Positions 14,784 through 23,603 of a stretch of DNA of 27,612 bases are shown piece after piece. This stretch comes from UBA6165 sp044233745 (lineage in GTDB: Bacteria > Bacteroidota > Bacteroidia > Flavobacteriales_D > Crocinitomicaceae). Location: assembly GCA_044233745.1 (NCBI GenBank), contig JBIIJN010000029.1, positions 1-27,612 on the forward strand, written 5' to 3'. How positions within the stretch are numbered: position 1 is the first letter of the stretch; each line of letters opens with the position of its first letter. The translations under genes and the position numbers were made by a program. The notes under the pieces were generated by a model that did not search any database, had not been told where the DNA came from, and was given only the letters and a program-made list of their open reading frames with translations.

Positions 14784-16985
14784 TCACAATTCAGTGAGTT
14801 TAACACTAAATTCACCCACATTGATTTTAATCTTTTTGAATTCATTTTCGAGATAATCGATTACAATTGTGGCTTTTTCGCGTTCCAAATATTCCCCTGC
14901 GTAATGAATAAGCTCCTTTTTGAGTGATAACAAAACTGCCGCAGTTCGATACACGCTCAAAGCGTCATTTGGAGTGATTTTGCCTTGGGCTATTAACTTG
15001 GCCAAATATTCAGATTCTGGTGTGAAATTGGTTCGAACGGGGTCGGTGGAAGATTTTACTTCAATGACAATGCCATTTTTCAAATCGATTGATAATTCTG
15101 TTCGTCGCAGAGATTTGAAGGCAAGACCTTGCGCTGCCAGTTGCCGTTGTTCAGGTGTATCGCCTGGATATGAAGCTTCTTCAACCGCCGCTGGGTCTTT
15201 TAATAAAACATCTTGATCTATTTTTCCAATGCCCAATCCCGAAGCCTTCACCTCAATTGTCAGTTTTCGTGTAACGGCATCCAGCACATCCATTACAACA
15301 ACTGAATCTTCTGCACCAAAAATCGGCAAATTGAGTTCATAGGAATTGGAAGCAAACCAATCTACACGTCCCAACTTAAAAGCTTTGTCGAAATCGGGCA
15401 ACATATCGGAGAGCGACAAATGCAGCATGACCTCATCTACTTCATGTTTCAAGGCTGAAAAAGGTATGGCGAGTAAGCGAACTTCAACAAACTCGCGTTC
15501 CACTGAAGGAGGGAAACGAAAATCTTGTGTTTTAATATCAAAAGTTGCTCCATCTTCAAACACAAAAAAGCCATCTTCCATGGTCCAAGCCATCCAAGAA
15601 TTACCAATCAATCGCTTGAGTTTACTCAGTCTCGCCTCATATTCGTCAAGCAGATTATGGGCATTTTCTTTGTCCTTCTTTAGATTTTTAATATTCAACT
15701 CACACTTATCGTAATAACCCTGTTTGGAAATAAATTGTGCTTGTAAATCATTAATTTTCTTTTTTCCAGACTTTGAATTTCGGCGTTTCGATGAGGATTT
15801 GTATTTCTGTAAATCGAGTTCAATGTTGAGTATTTCTGATTTGGTTTTTTCTATTTCGGCTTCATTAAATGCGATCCAATAATCAAAACCCTGTTTACCG
15901 TAAATTTTATCCTTGAGTTCGGCGATGTGCTTGAATTCCAATTCATTAATCACGCCCATAAAGGTTCCACCCGCATTAAAACTGGAGTCAGGGGATAGAA
16001 AACGTGTATCTGCTGAGCCAAATAATACATATTGATGGCCACCTTTTTCTATGACCATTGTTGTTTGCTTTTTGCCGTTGTAGCCCCAAATATCTGGATG
16101 AATATTCGTTATTCTCCCCTCTCCTACGGTATATAAATCGATGATTGGGAAGTTGAGCGGTTTCAATACATCTTGCCCTTCCTTGTTGTTGACGACCTGC
16201 ATTTGATAAGGGAAAAACCCAATTGCTCTTGGCAAACCGCGGTAGAAGCGTCCTCGAGCATCTTTTTCGCGTTCATCGAGCAAACCAGAAGTAAGAGAGC
16301 CATCACCCGCCGCGATAAGCACGTTTTCGAAGCGATTTGTTTTGCCCCCGAGCATAGAAAAAATTTGAAAAGTGCGGTCTTCTACCCATTGTTGAACAGC
16401 CGTATTAATGGCTTCTAATACCTGTTGGGCAAGTGTCAGATTCATATTGCGCATGGCCAAAAGTAAATCGCGCTTGAGATTGAATGAAACACTGGGATTG
16501 AGCACCTCTTTTAGACGCGGCTCAAAAGTTTTACCTTTTGTTGTAGATTTCACCATAGAAACAGGAAGATTCTCAACCAAAAGCGCCTCAAACTTATCAA
16601 AATGCGCCTGATAGCGAAGCAGTTCACTTTCATCGCCTTGGATATACGCCATCATGGTTTTATTCAATTCCCAAATGGCAGTTTTATTGGCCAATTCGGC
16701 AACTATTCCTGGCGAACATTTGGCAATTTCGGAAGAGCGGATAAACAGATAATCGGGTTTGTTCGACACCAAAACATCAATAGAATCGTAGTTGATTTCT
16801 CCGTTGGTCAGACGAATCATGGGTCCGTTGTACTCAAAATACTTGCCGATGTTGTCCTTCAATATCGGGCTTTTCATCACCACGTGAAACATAAACGCCT
16901 TCAAATCGCTGTCTATGTTCTGCTGAGCGCGATAAGAAGGAACCAGAAAGATTAAAATCAGTAGGAAAAAGTAGTGTTTTATCAT
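14784..16985 (-). CDS. large exported protein of unknown function with a central coiled coil
   Basis: I do not recognise this 733-residue protein. It has a signal peptide (MIKHYFFLLILIFLVPSYRA). An N-terminal part carries the motif-like segments SNKPDYLFIRSSEIAKCSPG and FENVLIAAGDGSLTSGLLDE. A predicted beta-rich middle (ITNIHPDIWGYNGKKQTTMV, HQYVLFGSADTRFL) comes next. Then comes a lysine-rich coiled coil at about 370-460 (EIEKTKSEILNIELDLQKYK, DKENAHNLLDEYEARLSKLK), and the C-terminal half contains several beta segments. No type IX C-terminal sorting tail is evident, so it is probably periplasmic. It is monocistronic: a -7 element lies 17 bp upstream, a 343-bp spacer separates it from the WG-repeat gene, and it ends 15 bp from a convergent gene. 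Confidence 0.75.
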   Translation of the reverse strand: MIKHYFFLLILIFLVPSYRAQQNIDSDLKAFMFHVVMKSPILKDNIGKYFEYNGPMIRLTNGEINYDSIDVLVSNKPDYLFIRSSEIAKCSPGIVAELANKTAIWELNKTMMAYIQGDESELLRYQAHFDKFEALLVENLPVSMVKSTTKGKTFEPRLKEVLNPSVSFNLKRDLLLAMRNMNLTLAQQVLEAINTAVQQWVEDRTFQIFSMLGGKTNRFENVLIAAGDGSLTSGLLDEREKDARGRFYRGLPRAIGFFPYQMQVVNNKEGQDVLKPLNFPIIDLYTVGEGRITNIHPDIWGYNGKKQTTMVIEKGGHQYVLFGSADTRFLSPDSSFNAGGTFMGVINELEFKHIAELKDKIYGKQGFDYWIAFNEAEIEKTKSEILNIELDLQKYKSSSKRRNSKSGKKKINDLQAQFISKQGYYDKCELNIKNLKKDKENAHNLLDEYEARLSKLKRLIGNSWMAWTMEDGFFVFEDGATFDIKTQDFRFPPSVEREFVEVRLLAIPFSALKHEVDEVMLHLSLSDMLPDFDKAFKLGRVDWFASNSYELNLPIFGAEDSVVVMDVLDAVTRKLTIEVKASGLGIGKIDQDVLLKDPAAVEEASYPGDTPEQRQLAAQGLAFKSLRRTELSIDLKNGIVIEVKSSTDPVRTNFTPESEYLAKLIAQGKITPNDALSVYRTAAVLLSLKKELIHYAGEYLEREKATIVIDYLENEFKKIKINVGEFSVKLTEL

Positions 16986-17002
16986 GTTTCAATATTGGTG
17001 AA

Positions 17003-17010
17003 CAAATATA
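17003..17010 (-). promoter_or_regulatory. -7 promoter element of the 733-residue exported-protein gene
   Basis: Minus-strand TATATTTG matches TAnnTTTG exactly and ends 17 bp before the ATG at 16985. No TTG sits at the expected -33 position. Confidence 0.45.
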
Positions 17011-17294
17011 GAAAAAAGAGTTGCTTAGTTCATCATAATACCAACTTGATAGAAGAAGTTACAACTCGATGGATCTGTTCAACTAAAACGTGCTAAAAAT
17101 GGTGAATACAACCAACATATTATGCTCTATTGGTTTGTGGAAATTTGTCTGATAGTTTAGAATAGCAGTCTCGCAGAGATTGTAGCGTGCAATTAAAAAT
17201 TTCTTCCTCAATAAAATGTTGTTTACGTTGCTGACGAAAAGCCTAAACGCAAAAAAAATGATTTCAAATTCAATTCAAATTTCGAATTTTGGTC

Positions 17295-17302
17295 TATTTT
17301 TG
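17295..17302 (+). promoter_or_regulatory. -7 promoter element of the WG-repeat gene
   Basis: TATTTTTG matches TAnnTTTG and lies 26 bp before the ATG at 17329. This favours ATG 17329 over GTG 17314 as start, because the latter would sit almost at the transcription start. No -33 TTG was found at the right distance. Confidence 0.45.
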
Positions 17303-17328
17303 GCTCGATTTGTGTGACGAATAATTCA

Positions 17329-19962
17329 ATGAAAACTTGCTTAATACTATTTTGTTTGTCCCTTGTGAATTTCTGTTTAGCACAGATTCAATTAGAAATA
17401 GTTCACGACCCCATAGCATGCGCATACGGTTTAAAAAACAGTGAAAATCAACGTTGGATTCAGCCAGCTAAATATCAAGAAATCGTACGACAGTCCAATG
17501 GTTTTTTTTCGACAAAAATCAAAGAGAAATGGGGCCTTCTAAATAAAGAAGGGAAAGTTTTTCTCAAAAATGAATTTGACATTGTTTATACTTTAAACAA
17601 TAGTCATTTTGTTGTTGGTAAAAATGTAAAAGATCATGGACAAACCACAAAAAGAATGGGCGTAATTGATACGAACAAAATTTGGTTGCTCCCGATGGAG
17701 TATAGTGCTATTGAACCAGCTCAAAACAATAGTTTTCATGTAAGCAAAACGCACTTCGAAAATTCTGGAGCATTAAAATTCAAGTCAAGTATTGCAGATG
17801 AGCATGGTAAATTGATTTTTCCATTTATAGATGGAGTCATACTCTATCAATTTTACACGAAAGAGATTTATTTGGTTGGAGATCAAAAACATGGAAATTC
17901 AACGGTTTCTGGAAATGTAAGATTAATCAACCGATTGGGTGAACCAATTTCAAACGAAACCTATGATAAAGGTGGGCATTGTGGTGAAAATTTTATTCTG
18001 GTGAAAGACGGCAAATATGGCCTTTCAGATCCAGCAGGCAAAACCATTGTGCCGCCAAAATATGTCTTTCACTTTCCTTTTCGCGACAACTCTGGAGCGC
18101 TTCCTTGTTTGCATAGTCATCATCACTTTTATTTTATTGAAAACGGAAAAATGGGCATCGTTGATGGCAGTTGGAAAATTTTAATTCCTGCGCATTATGA
18201 TGAATTAAAAGCGACAAACGCCAACAGCCACCCACACACATCAGCCAGATATATAGGATTCCGACAAGACAAAAATCAGTATGATTTAATTGATGAAAAC
18301 GGCAAAATCATGTTTGAAGCAGACACATTGCTATTGAAAATGCTTGAAATTCCGAAGTCAAATTATTACGAATTAACCAAGTATGAGGTGTTTTATTTTT
18401 TCGGAAAGCGCTTTGAAAAATCCTTCAAATGGGGAATTTTAGACGGTCAAGGCCAGGTACTTCAACAAGCATTGTTTGAAAACATTATTATTCCCAACGC
18501 ATCAAAAGCTTTGCTGATCGAGTCTTCAAACCCAGAAGTTTTGCCTCAAGTAATTGATTTTTCACTGTTTTCAAAAGCGCAGTCGCCTTCTAAAAATCTT
18601 GAGTTTTTAATACAAATGGACAGCATTTATCTATACGGAAATGGTGAAGATTACTTTCCACTGCTCTACGAGCCAGGTAAATCCGCGTGGAGTTGGCATC
18701 TTTATGGATATTCCAATCCAAAAAACCACGGAAATTTTGTATTAATCCCAGGAAATCGAGGATCATACATCTACCACAAAAAAACAAGAAAGTATGATAA
18801 AGTGAAGCACATTGATTTGCACAACGGTGGATTGCCTATCGTTCACAGCGAAACAGGTTGCAATTTAATTCATCCCACAAAAGGTAGGGTTTTCTCTGAA
18901 GAAATGGCTCAAATCAATAGCCAATATAAATTCAATAATCGAATTTGGGCACTGAACAAAAATCATAAATGGCTCTTGTTCGATACTTTAGGTATTCAAA
19001 AAGTTGATGCAGAATTTGACGCTATTTCTCAAGGTGGCGACACTTTAATTGTTAAACAAAATGGTCTGAAAGGTGTGGTTGACATCAATTATAAGTGGAT
19101 AATTGAACCGAAATTCGGAGATATCTATCCTTTCACCAAACATCTTTATATTGCCATTAATGAAAACAATGAAGTGCTTGTAATTGATATCACCAAGGGA
19201 ATAAAATTAGATGCTCAATTCAAGACTTTTATTCCAATTGTAGCGACAAATGATAATAAAACAGCATATTTCTGTTTAGAAAAAGACGGAAAATCAAAGT
19301 GTTTTGATCAAAACTTACAAGAATCGAATCTATCTAAATTTGATTTAATTACACAATTTTGGTTGGACGATCACCCCATTTTGCCCTTTAGAATTTATAC
19401 AGCGCAGTATCAAGACAAACCCTACATTGAAATGCACAAACAGTTGATTTACGACTATTTTGCGCCCTTCTTTTATCAGAATGTCGCCAATAATCAACGT
19501 TTTGTTTTTGAAGGAAATAGAGGCTCAGCGTACAATGACTCCTATTTTTTCAAGGTGGCATATATTGCAACGAGTGCCATAAGTTTGTCTGTTCAATCGA
19601 ACGAAATTGTGCCCTATGATTCTCGTTTGCAAATCACCAATACCAATGAATTCATGCAGATTAAAAACTGGGTGATTTCAAATAATGAAGCAAAAGTTGT
19701 TTTGTTTGAAGATTTGTTTAATCCATCAAATGCCGCGTATCAAAGAGAACTTATCGCATCCATTCAAAGCCAAAAAAATGACGGCTCAGAGTGTTTCGAT
19801 CCCAAATGTTTAGAAAAAGGCGCAGAATATTTCACCTTTCATTCCGATGGCATTTTACTTCATTTTATGAGCGTTCAGTCGCAACCTATGAGCGTATTGC
19901 TCACCAAAAAACAACTTGCCAATATCTCAAGCGCCAGATGGATTTTGGAGTATTTGGGGTGA
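17329..19962 (+). CDS. exported WG-repeat-containing protein
   Basis: The 877-residue product has a signal peptide (MKTCLILFCLSLVNFCLAQ). Degenerate WG repeats follow, each of the form (W/Y/K)G-hydrophobic-x-D/N-x-x-G-(K/x)-hydrophobic-x-P-x-(Y/F)-(D/E): WGLLNKEGKVFLKNEFDIV (68-86), YGLSDPAGKTIVPPKYVF (about 230-247), MGIVDGSWKILIPAHYDEL (about 275-293), WGILDGQGQVLQQALFENI (about 368-386), a WLLFDTLG copy (about 547) and KGVVDINYKWIIEPKFGDIY (about 581-600). These repeats form beta-rich solenoids or propellers; their function is mostly unknown. The last 200 residues show no repeats. The gene is monocistronic. Codon use looks like its neighbours. Confidence 0.85.
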   Translation: MKTCLILFCLSLVNFCLAQIQLEIVHDPIACAYGLKNSENQRWIQPAKYQEIVRQSNGFFSTKIKEKWGLLNKEGKVFLKNEFDIVYTLNNSHFVVGKNVKDHGQTTKRMGVIDTNKIWLLPMEYSAIEPAQNNSFHVSKTHFENSGALKFKSSIADEHGKLIFPFIDGVILYQFYTKEIYLVGDQKHGNSTVSGNVRLINRLGEPISNETYDKGGHCGENFILVKDGKYGLSDPAGKTIVPPKYVFHFPFRDNSGALPCLHSHHHFYFIENGKMGIVDGSWKILIPAHYDELKATNANSHPHTSARYIGFRQDKNQYDLIDENGKIMFEADTLLLKMLEIPKSNYYELTKYEVFYFFGKRFEKSFKWGILDGQGQVLQQALFENIIIPNASKALLIESSNPEVLPQVIDFSLFSKAQSPSKNLEFLIQMDSIYLYGNGEDYFPLLYEPGKSAWSWHLYGYSNPKNHGNFVLIPGNRGSYIYHKKTRKYDKVKHIDLHNGGLPIVHSETGCNLIHPTKGRVFSEEMAQINSQYKFNNRIWALNKNHKWLLFDTLGIQKVDAEFDAISQGGDTLIVKQNGLKGVVDINYKWIIEPKFGDIYPFTKHLYIAINENNEVLVIDITKGIKLDAQFKTFIPIVATNDNKTAYFCLEKDGKSKCFDQNLQESNLSKFDLITQFWLDDHPILPFRIYTAQYQDKPYIEMHKQLIYDYFAPFFYQNVANNQRFVFEGNRGSAYNDSYFFKVAYIATSAISLSVQSNEIVPYDSRLQITNTNEFMQIKNWVISNNEAKVVLFEDLFNPSNAAYQRELIASIQSQKNDGSECFDPKCLEKGAEYFTFHSDGILLHFMSVQSQPMSVLLTKKQLANISSARWILEYLG

Positions 19963-20005
19963 GGGGGTAACAATCTAAACCGAAGTCTTTTATTCTATGG
20001 GCAAT

Positions 20006-22066
20006 CTACCTCACCTCTACCCCATTCCCCAAATCATCAATTCCCTGAACAAAACTCAATTTTTCATCCGTTCCTGCCATCAAAATCATGCCTTGCGATT
20101 CGATGCCGCGGATTTTGCGTGGAGCCAAATTGATGAGCACAATTACACGCTGACCGATGATATCTTCTGGGGCGAAATGCTCTGCAATACCAGATAAAAT
20201 GGTGCGTTTGTCAACACCAGTATCCACCAACAACTTGAGAAGTTTATCGGCTTTGGGCACACGTTCAGCCTCCAAAATAGTTGCGGTGCGGATGTCTAAT
20301 TTCGCAAAATCGTCAAAAGTAATTTCGGGTTTTTGTGGGGCAACATTACTTTCTTCCACGGGATTGGCGTTTTTTAAAAGTTCAACTTCTGCCTCAACAA
20401 AAGCGTCGTCGATTTTTTCGAATAAAATTTCAGGTTGATTGATTTGATGACCTGCTGTTAACAAATCTGCTCGACCTGCATCGCTCCAATTGGTTGAAGT
20501 GAAATCCAAGAATTGTGAAAGAGAACAAGCCGTTTTATTCAAGAAGGGTTGCAAAACGATGCTCAAATTCGCCGTGATTTGCAAAGCAATGTTCATGATG
20601 GTTTTCACGCGCTCAGGATCGGTTTTCGCCAATTTCCATGGCTCAGTTTCCGCCAGATATTTGTTACCCAATCGAGCCAAATTCAAGGCTTCAGCTTGCG
20701 CTTCTCGAATTCTGTAACGCATCATTAAAGCAGCAATTTTTTCAGGAAAGCCAGCCATTTCTTCTAGTACAGCTTCGTCTTCGGGCTGCAATTCACCACA
20801 AGCAGGCACGGTGCCCTCATAATATTTGTGGGTCAAAACCAAAGCGCGGTTCACAAAATTGCCGAGCACATCAGCCAATTCATTGTTTACACGGGCTTGA
20901 AATTCTTTCCAAGTAAATTCCGCATCTTTTGATTCTGGAGCAATAGCCGTAAGTGTGTATTTCAACTCATCTACTTTGTTCGGATAGCGCTCCAAATATT
21001 CGTGCAACCAAACCGCCCAGTTCCGCGAAGTTGAAAATTTATCGCCTTCCAAATTCAAAAATTCAGAAGCTGGAACATTGTCTGGTAGAATAAAATCGCC
21101 GTGAGCTTTGAGAATAATCGGGAAAATAATGGCATGGAAAACGATGTTGTCCTTACCAATAAAATGCACCAATTTGGTGTTTTCATTTTTCCAATAATCC
21201 TCCCAGTTTTTTCCTTGTTCCAAAGCCCATTGCTTGGTAGCAGAAATATAACCAATCGGCGCATCCAACCACACATAAAGCACTTTTCCGTCGGCACCTT
21301 CAACTGGCACGGGTACACCCCAATCCAAATCTCGGGTCATGGCGCGCGGTTTCAATCCACCATCAATCCACGACATGCACTGCCCCACCACTTGATTGCG
21401 CCACAATTTCGGGTCGTGTTGTTGTTTACCATCCAAAATGCCATCTTGTATCCAAGGTTTTAGCCATTCCTCATGTTCGTTCATCGGTAAAAACCAATGT
21501 TTCGTTTCTTTCCTTACTGGCTTTGTTCCGCTCAAGGTTGATTTTGGATTGATCAATTCTGTTGGACTCAAGGCTGATCCGCACTTTTCGCACTGGTCGC
21601 CATAAGCGTCGTCGTGACCGCATTTTGGACAAGTGCCTGTGATGTATCTATCGGCTAAAAACTGTTGAAATTCTTCATCAAAATATTGCTCGGTGATTTG
21701 TTCGGTGAACTTTCCATTTTCATTGAGTACCTTAAAAAAATCTTGTGCAGTTTGCTTGTGGATTTCTGCAGTTGTACGATGAAAAATATCGGGTGCAATA
21801 TCGAATTTATCGAGTGCATTTTTAATAATGGTGTGGTATTTATCCACGATTTCTTGCGGAGAAATGCCTTCTTTTTTGGCGCGCAAAGTAATCGCTGCTC
21901 CGTGTTCGTCTGAGCCACAAATATAGGCCACATCTTGGTTGTTCATGCGCAAAAAACGAACGAAAATAGAGGCTGGTAAATAGACCCCAGCAACATGTCC
22001 CAAATGTAAAGGGCCATTGGCATAAGGCAAAGCAGCGGTAACGGTATAACGCAATTGATTGTCCAT
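20006..22066 (-). CDS. metG: methionyl-tRNA synthetase with C-terminal tRNA-binding domain
   Basis: MetG charges initiator and elongator tRNA-Met with methionine. The 686-residue protein has the class I HIGH signature as HLGH (21-24). A zinc-binding knuckle uses Cys146, 149, 159 and 162 (CPKCG and CEKCG). KFSTS (343-347) stands for the KMSKS loop, and a helical anticodon-binding domain follows (about 395-550). A C-terminal EMAP-II/Trbp111-like OB fold (about 585-686; DDFAKLDIRTATILEAERVP, GIESQGMILMA) supports dimerisation and tRNA binding. Length and domain order are those of the long E. coli-type enzyme. It begins 24 bp after the stop of the acyltransferase gene, with no strong promoter between, so both may be co-transcribed. 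It converges on the WG-repeat gene with a 43-bp gap. Confidence 0.97.
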   Translation of the reverse strand: MDNQLRYTVTAALPYANGPLHLGHVAGVYLPASIFVRFLRMNNQDVAYICGSDEHGAAITLRAKKEGISPQEIVDKYHTIIKNALDKFDIAPDIFHRTTAEIHKQTAQDFFKVLNENGKFTEQITEQYFDEEFQQFLADRYITGTCPKCGHDDAYGDQCEKCGSALSPTELINPKSTLSGTKPVRKETKHWFLPMNEHEEWLKPWIQDGILDGKQQHDPKLWRNQVVGQCMSWIDGGLKPRAMTRDLDWGVPVPVEGADGKVLYVWLDAPIGYISATKQWALEQGKNWEDYWKNENTKLVHFIGKDNIVFHAIIFPIILKAHGDFILPDNVPASEFLNLEGDKFSTSRNWAVWLHEYLERYPNKVDELKYTLTAIAPESKDAEFTWKEFQARVNNELADVLGNFVNRALVLTHKYYEGTVPACGELQPEDEAVLEEMAGFPEKIAALMMRYRIREAQAEALNLARLGNKYLAETEPWKLAKTDPERVKTIMNIALQITANLSIVLQPFLNKTACSLSQFLDFTSTNWSDAGRADLLTAGHQINQPEILFEKIDDAFVEAEVELLKNANPVEESNVAPQKPEITFDDFAKLDIRTATILEAERVPKADKLLKLLVDTGVDKRTILSGIAEHFAPEDIIGQRVIVLINLAPRKIRGIESQGMILMAGTDEKLSFVQGIDDLGNGVEVR

Positions 22067-22090
22067 GAATTTGATTAAAAAGGTGTAAAA

Positions 22091-23539
22091 TTAACGTTTA
22101 CGCGGCAAAAACTCTTTTAGTTTATTGGATGTGAATACCAAATAAGCCTTCCACGTGCCAAGTTCGTTTTTCTTTTCGATAACTAAGGTTTGAATAATCA
22201 TGAGCAAATACATGAGTGCTACTGCAAACATGGTTGGGCCAACATCGTATCTTCCATTGTTGAATTTAGGTCGAACAACATAGAGCAATATGAGATGACC
22301 TACATAAAGCCAAAGCGTATTTCGACTCATCTGATTCATTATTTTCGGCAATTTTTTAATAAATCTCGCCAAAAATGCACAAACTGCACCCACAGCCATT
22401 ACTACACCGATGCGATGAAAAACCAATGTGAAACTCGAGCCCATACCTTCTGTAACACCCCAAAAATTACTTACCCCATAATATTTCAGTTCATAAAACT
22501 CGCCCGCTTCGACCAATAAAAATAGCAGCGCGGCAATACCCAGTAGTTTCAATTCTAAATGTTTGAATAGCGTATCATTACTTTTCATCCATGCCAAAAG
22601 AGCCCCAAAGAAAGCGCCAAACAAAATGTAACTCAACCAAGGAAAAATAGGGAAGAGGGATTTTTTATCGGCAAAAGTGGGCTGCGAATTGACCCACAGG
22701 GTAAGCGCATTGGGGAATATCTGGGCTTTTCGCTGAAACTTATAAGGAATTTCAAGCGTATCTCCATCTCGCAAAAGAATAAAATTGGTGTATTCCTTTC
22801 GGGCGAATTTGGTTTCAATTTGAGGGAGCTCTTCCACTGCATGAATATCAAAATAACCAATCTTCAACACGCGGTCGTTTGGCAAAAGCCCTAGAGATTC
22901 GGCTTTACTACCAGGTTTAATATATTGAATAACAACAGGATGAGATTGGTCTAAACTATCTTGCTCCTGAATGAAATCGGCACCAAATTTTTCACTTGAA
23001 AAAAATGGAGTCGGAAAATAATGAATATTCGTTTTGGTAAAATGAGGCGTAAAAAGTACCACCAAAAAGAAAAGTGCCAGAAAGCCTGTACTCAGTGCAA
23101 AAATATATTTACGCGCCAAAACATAAACACCTATTACAATCAACAATCCTAGACCTATAATATGGAGTACATCCACGGAAACAGAATTATCGACCAAACC
23201 CTGAGAAATTGGAGAAACAAGTGCTTGCCATTGAAAATGTAGTAAATAACCCCAAAAAAGAAGGGTAGCAACGCGCAATAAACCTTTTTTTATGCGGATG
23301 TTTCCTTTGATTTTGGTTTTATCCTGCTGCAAGAGCAAAAAAGTAAACACCGCTCCAGCAATCACCATGAAGAAAGGTGCGGTGTAACCTCTTAGTAGTG
23401 TCCACACATGAAATGAAGAACCGTCGCGTATTTCTGTATTTAAAATCGCGTAGATAGTATGGCCTTGAATCATCATGAACAAGGCTATGAAGCGCATGAT
23501 GTCTAAGAAAGTAAGTCGTACAGGCTTGTTTTGTTCCAT
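22091..23539 (-). CDS. multi-pass membrane acyltransferase (heparan-alpha-glucosaminide N-acetyltransferase-like) with an inserted PDZ domain
   Basis: The 482-residue product opens with RLTFLDIMRFIALFMMIQGH (His27), followed by LLRGYTAPFFMVIAGAVFTF and DVLHIIGLGLLIVIGV. These resemble the DUF1624 / HGSNAT-like membrane acetyltransferases, with about ten predicted membrane helices. Between helices, at about residues 200-270, sits a soluble segment with PDZ features: VVIQYIKPGSKAESLGLLPN, DRVLKIGYFDIHAVEEL and a strand NFILLRDGDTLEIPYKF. The second half resumes membrane helices. The likely role is transfer of an acyl group to a cell-surface or periplasmic sugar, but the substrate is unknown. 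A promoter with only four bases between TACATTTG and the ATG suggests a leaderless mRNA. metG follows 24 bp downstream. Confidence 0.78.
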   Translation of the reverse strand: MEQNKPVRLTFLDIMRFIALFMMIQGHTIYAILNTEIRDGSSFHVWTLLRGYTAPFFMVIAGAVFTFLLLQQDKTKIKGNIRIKKGLLRVATLLFWGYLLHFQWQALVSPISQGLVDNSVSVDVLHIIGLGLLIVIGVYVLARKYIFALSTGFLALFFLVVLFTPHFTKTNIHYFPTPFFSSEKFGADFIQEQDSLDQSHPVVIQYIKPGSKAESLGLLPNDRVLKIGYFDIHAVEELPQIETKFARKEYTNFILLRDGDTLEIPYKFQRKAQIFPNALTLWVNSQPTFADKKSLFPIFPWLSYILFGAFFGALLAWMKSNDTLFKHLELKLLGIAALLFLLVEAGEFYELKYYGVSNFWGVTEGMGSSFTLVFHRIGVVMAVGAVCAFLARFIKKLPKIMNQMSRNTLWLYVGHLILLYVVRPKFNNGRYDVGPTMFAVALMYLLMIIQTLVIEKKNELGTWKAYLVFTSNKLKEFLPRKR

Positions 23540-23543
23540 TCGG

Positions 23544-23574
23544 CAAATGTAAACAATCTACTTCAAGCACAAAA
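23544..23574 (-). promoter_or_regulatory. promoter of the acyltransferase-metG unit, abutting the start codon
   Basis: Minus-strand TACATTTG (23551 to 23544), followed by C, matches TAnnTTTG. TTTTG at 23574 to 23570 gives an 18-bp spacer to the -33 element. Only four bases separate the element from the ATG at 23539, implying a leaderless transcript. Confidence 0.6.
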
Positions 23575-23603
23575 CCTGAAAGACAAAATCACAAGAGATA
23601 CGG

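Larger units (their letters stand above)
16986..17328. other. divergent intergenic spacer (343 bp)
   Basis: The spacer separates two exported-protein genes. It holds a -7 element at each end (17003-17010 minus, 17295-17302 plus). The middle has a 40-codon open frame on the minus strand (17123-17242) with no start codon and a small inverted repeat (17043-17047 / 17056-17060). I see no RNA gene or mobile-element end. Confidence 0.5.

Noticed and set aside
17043..17060. Inverted repeat AACTT / AAGTT in the divergent spacer
   Set aside because: The stem is too short and not followed by a T-run, so it is not a terminator or a credible operator.
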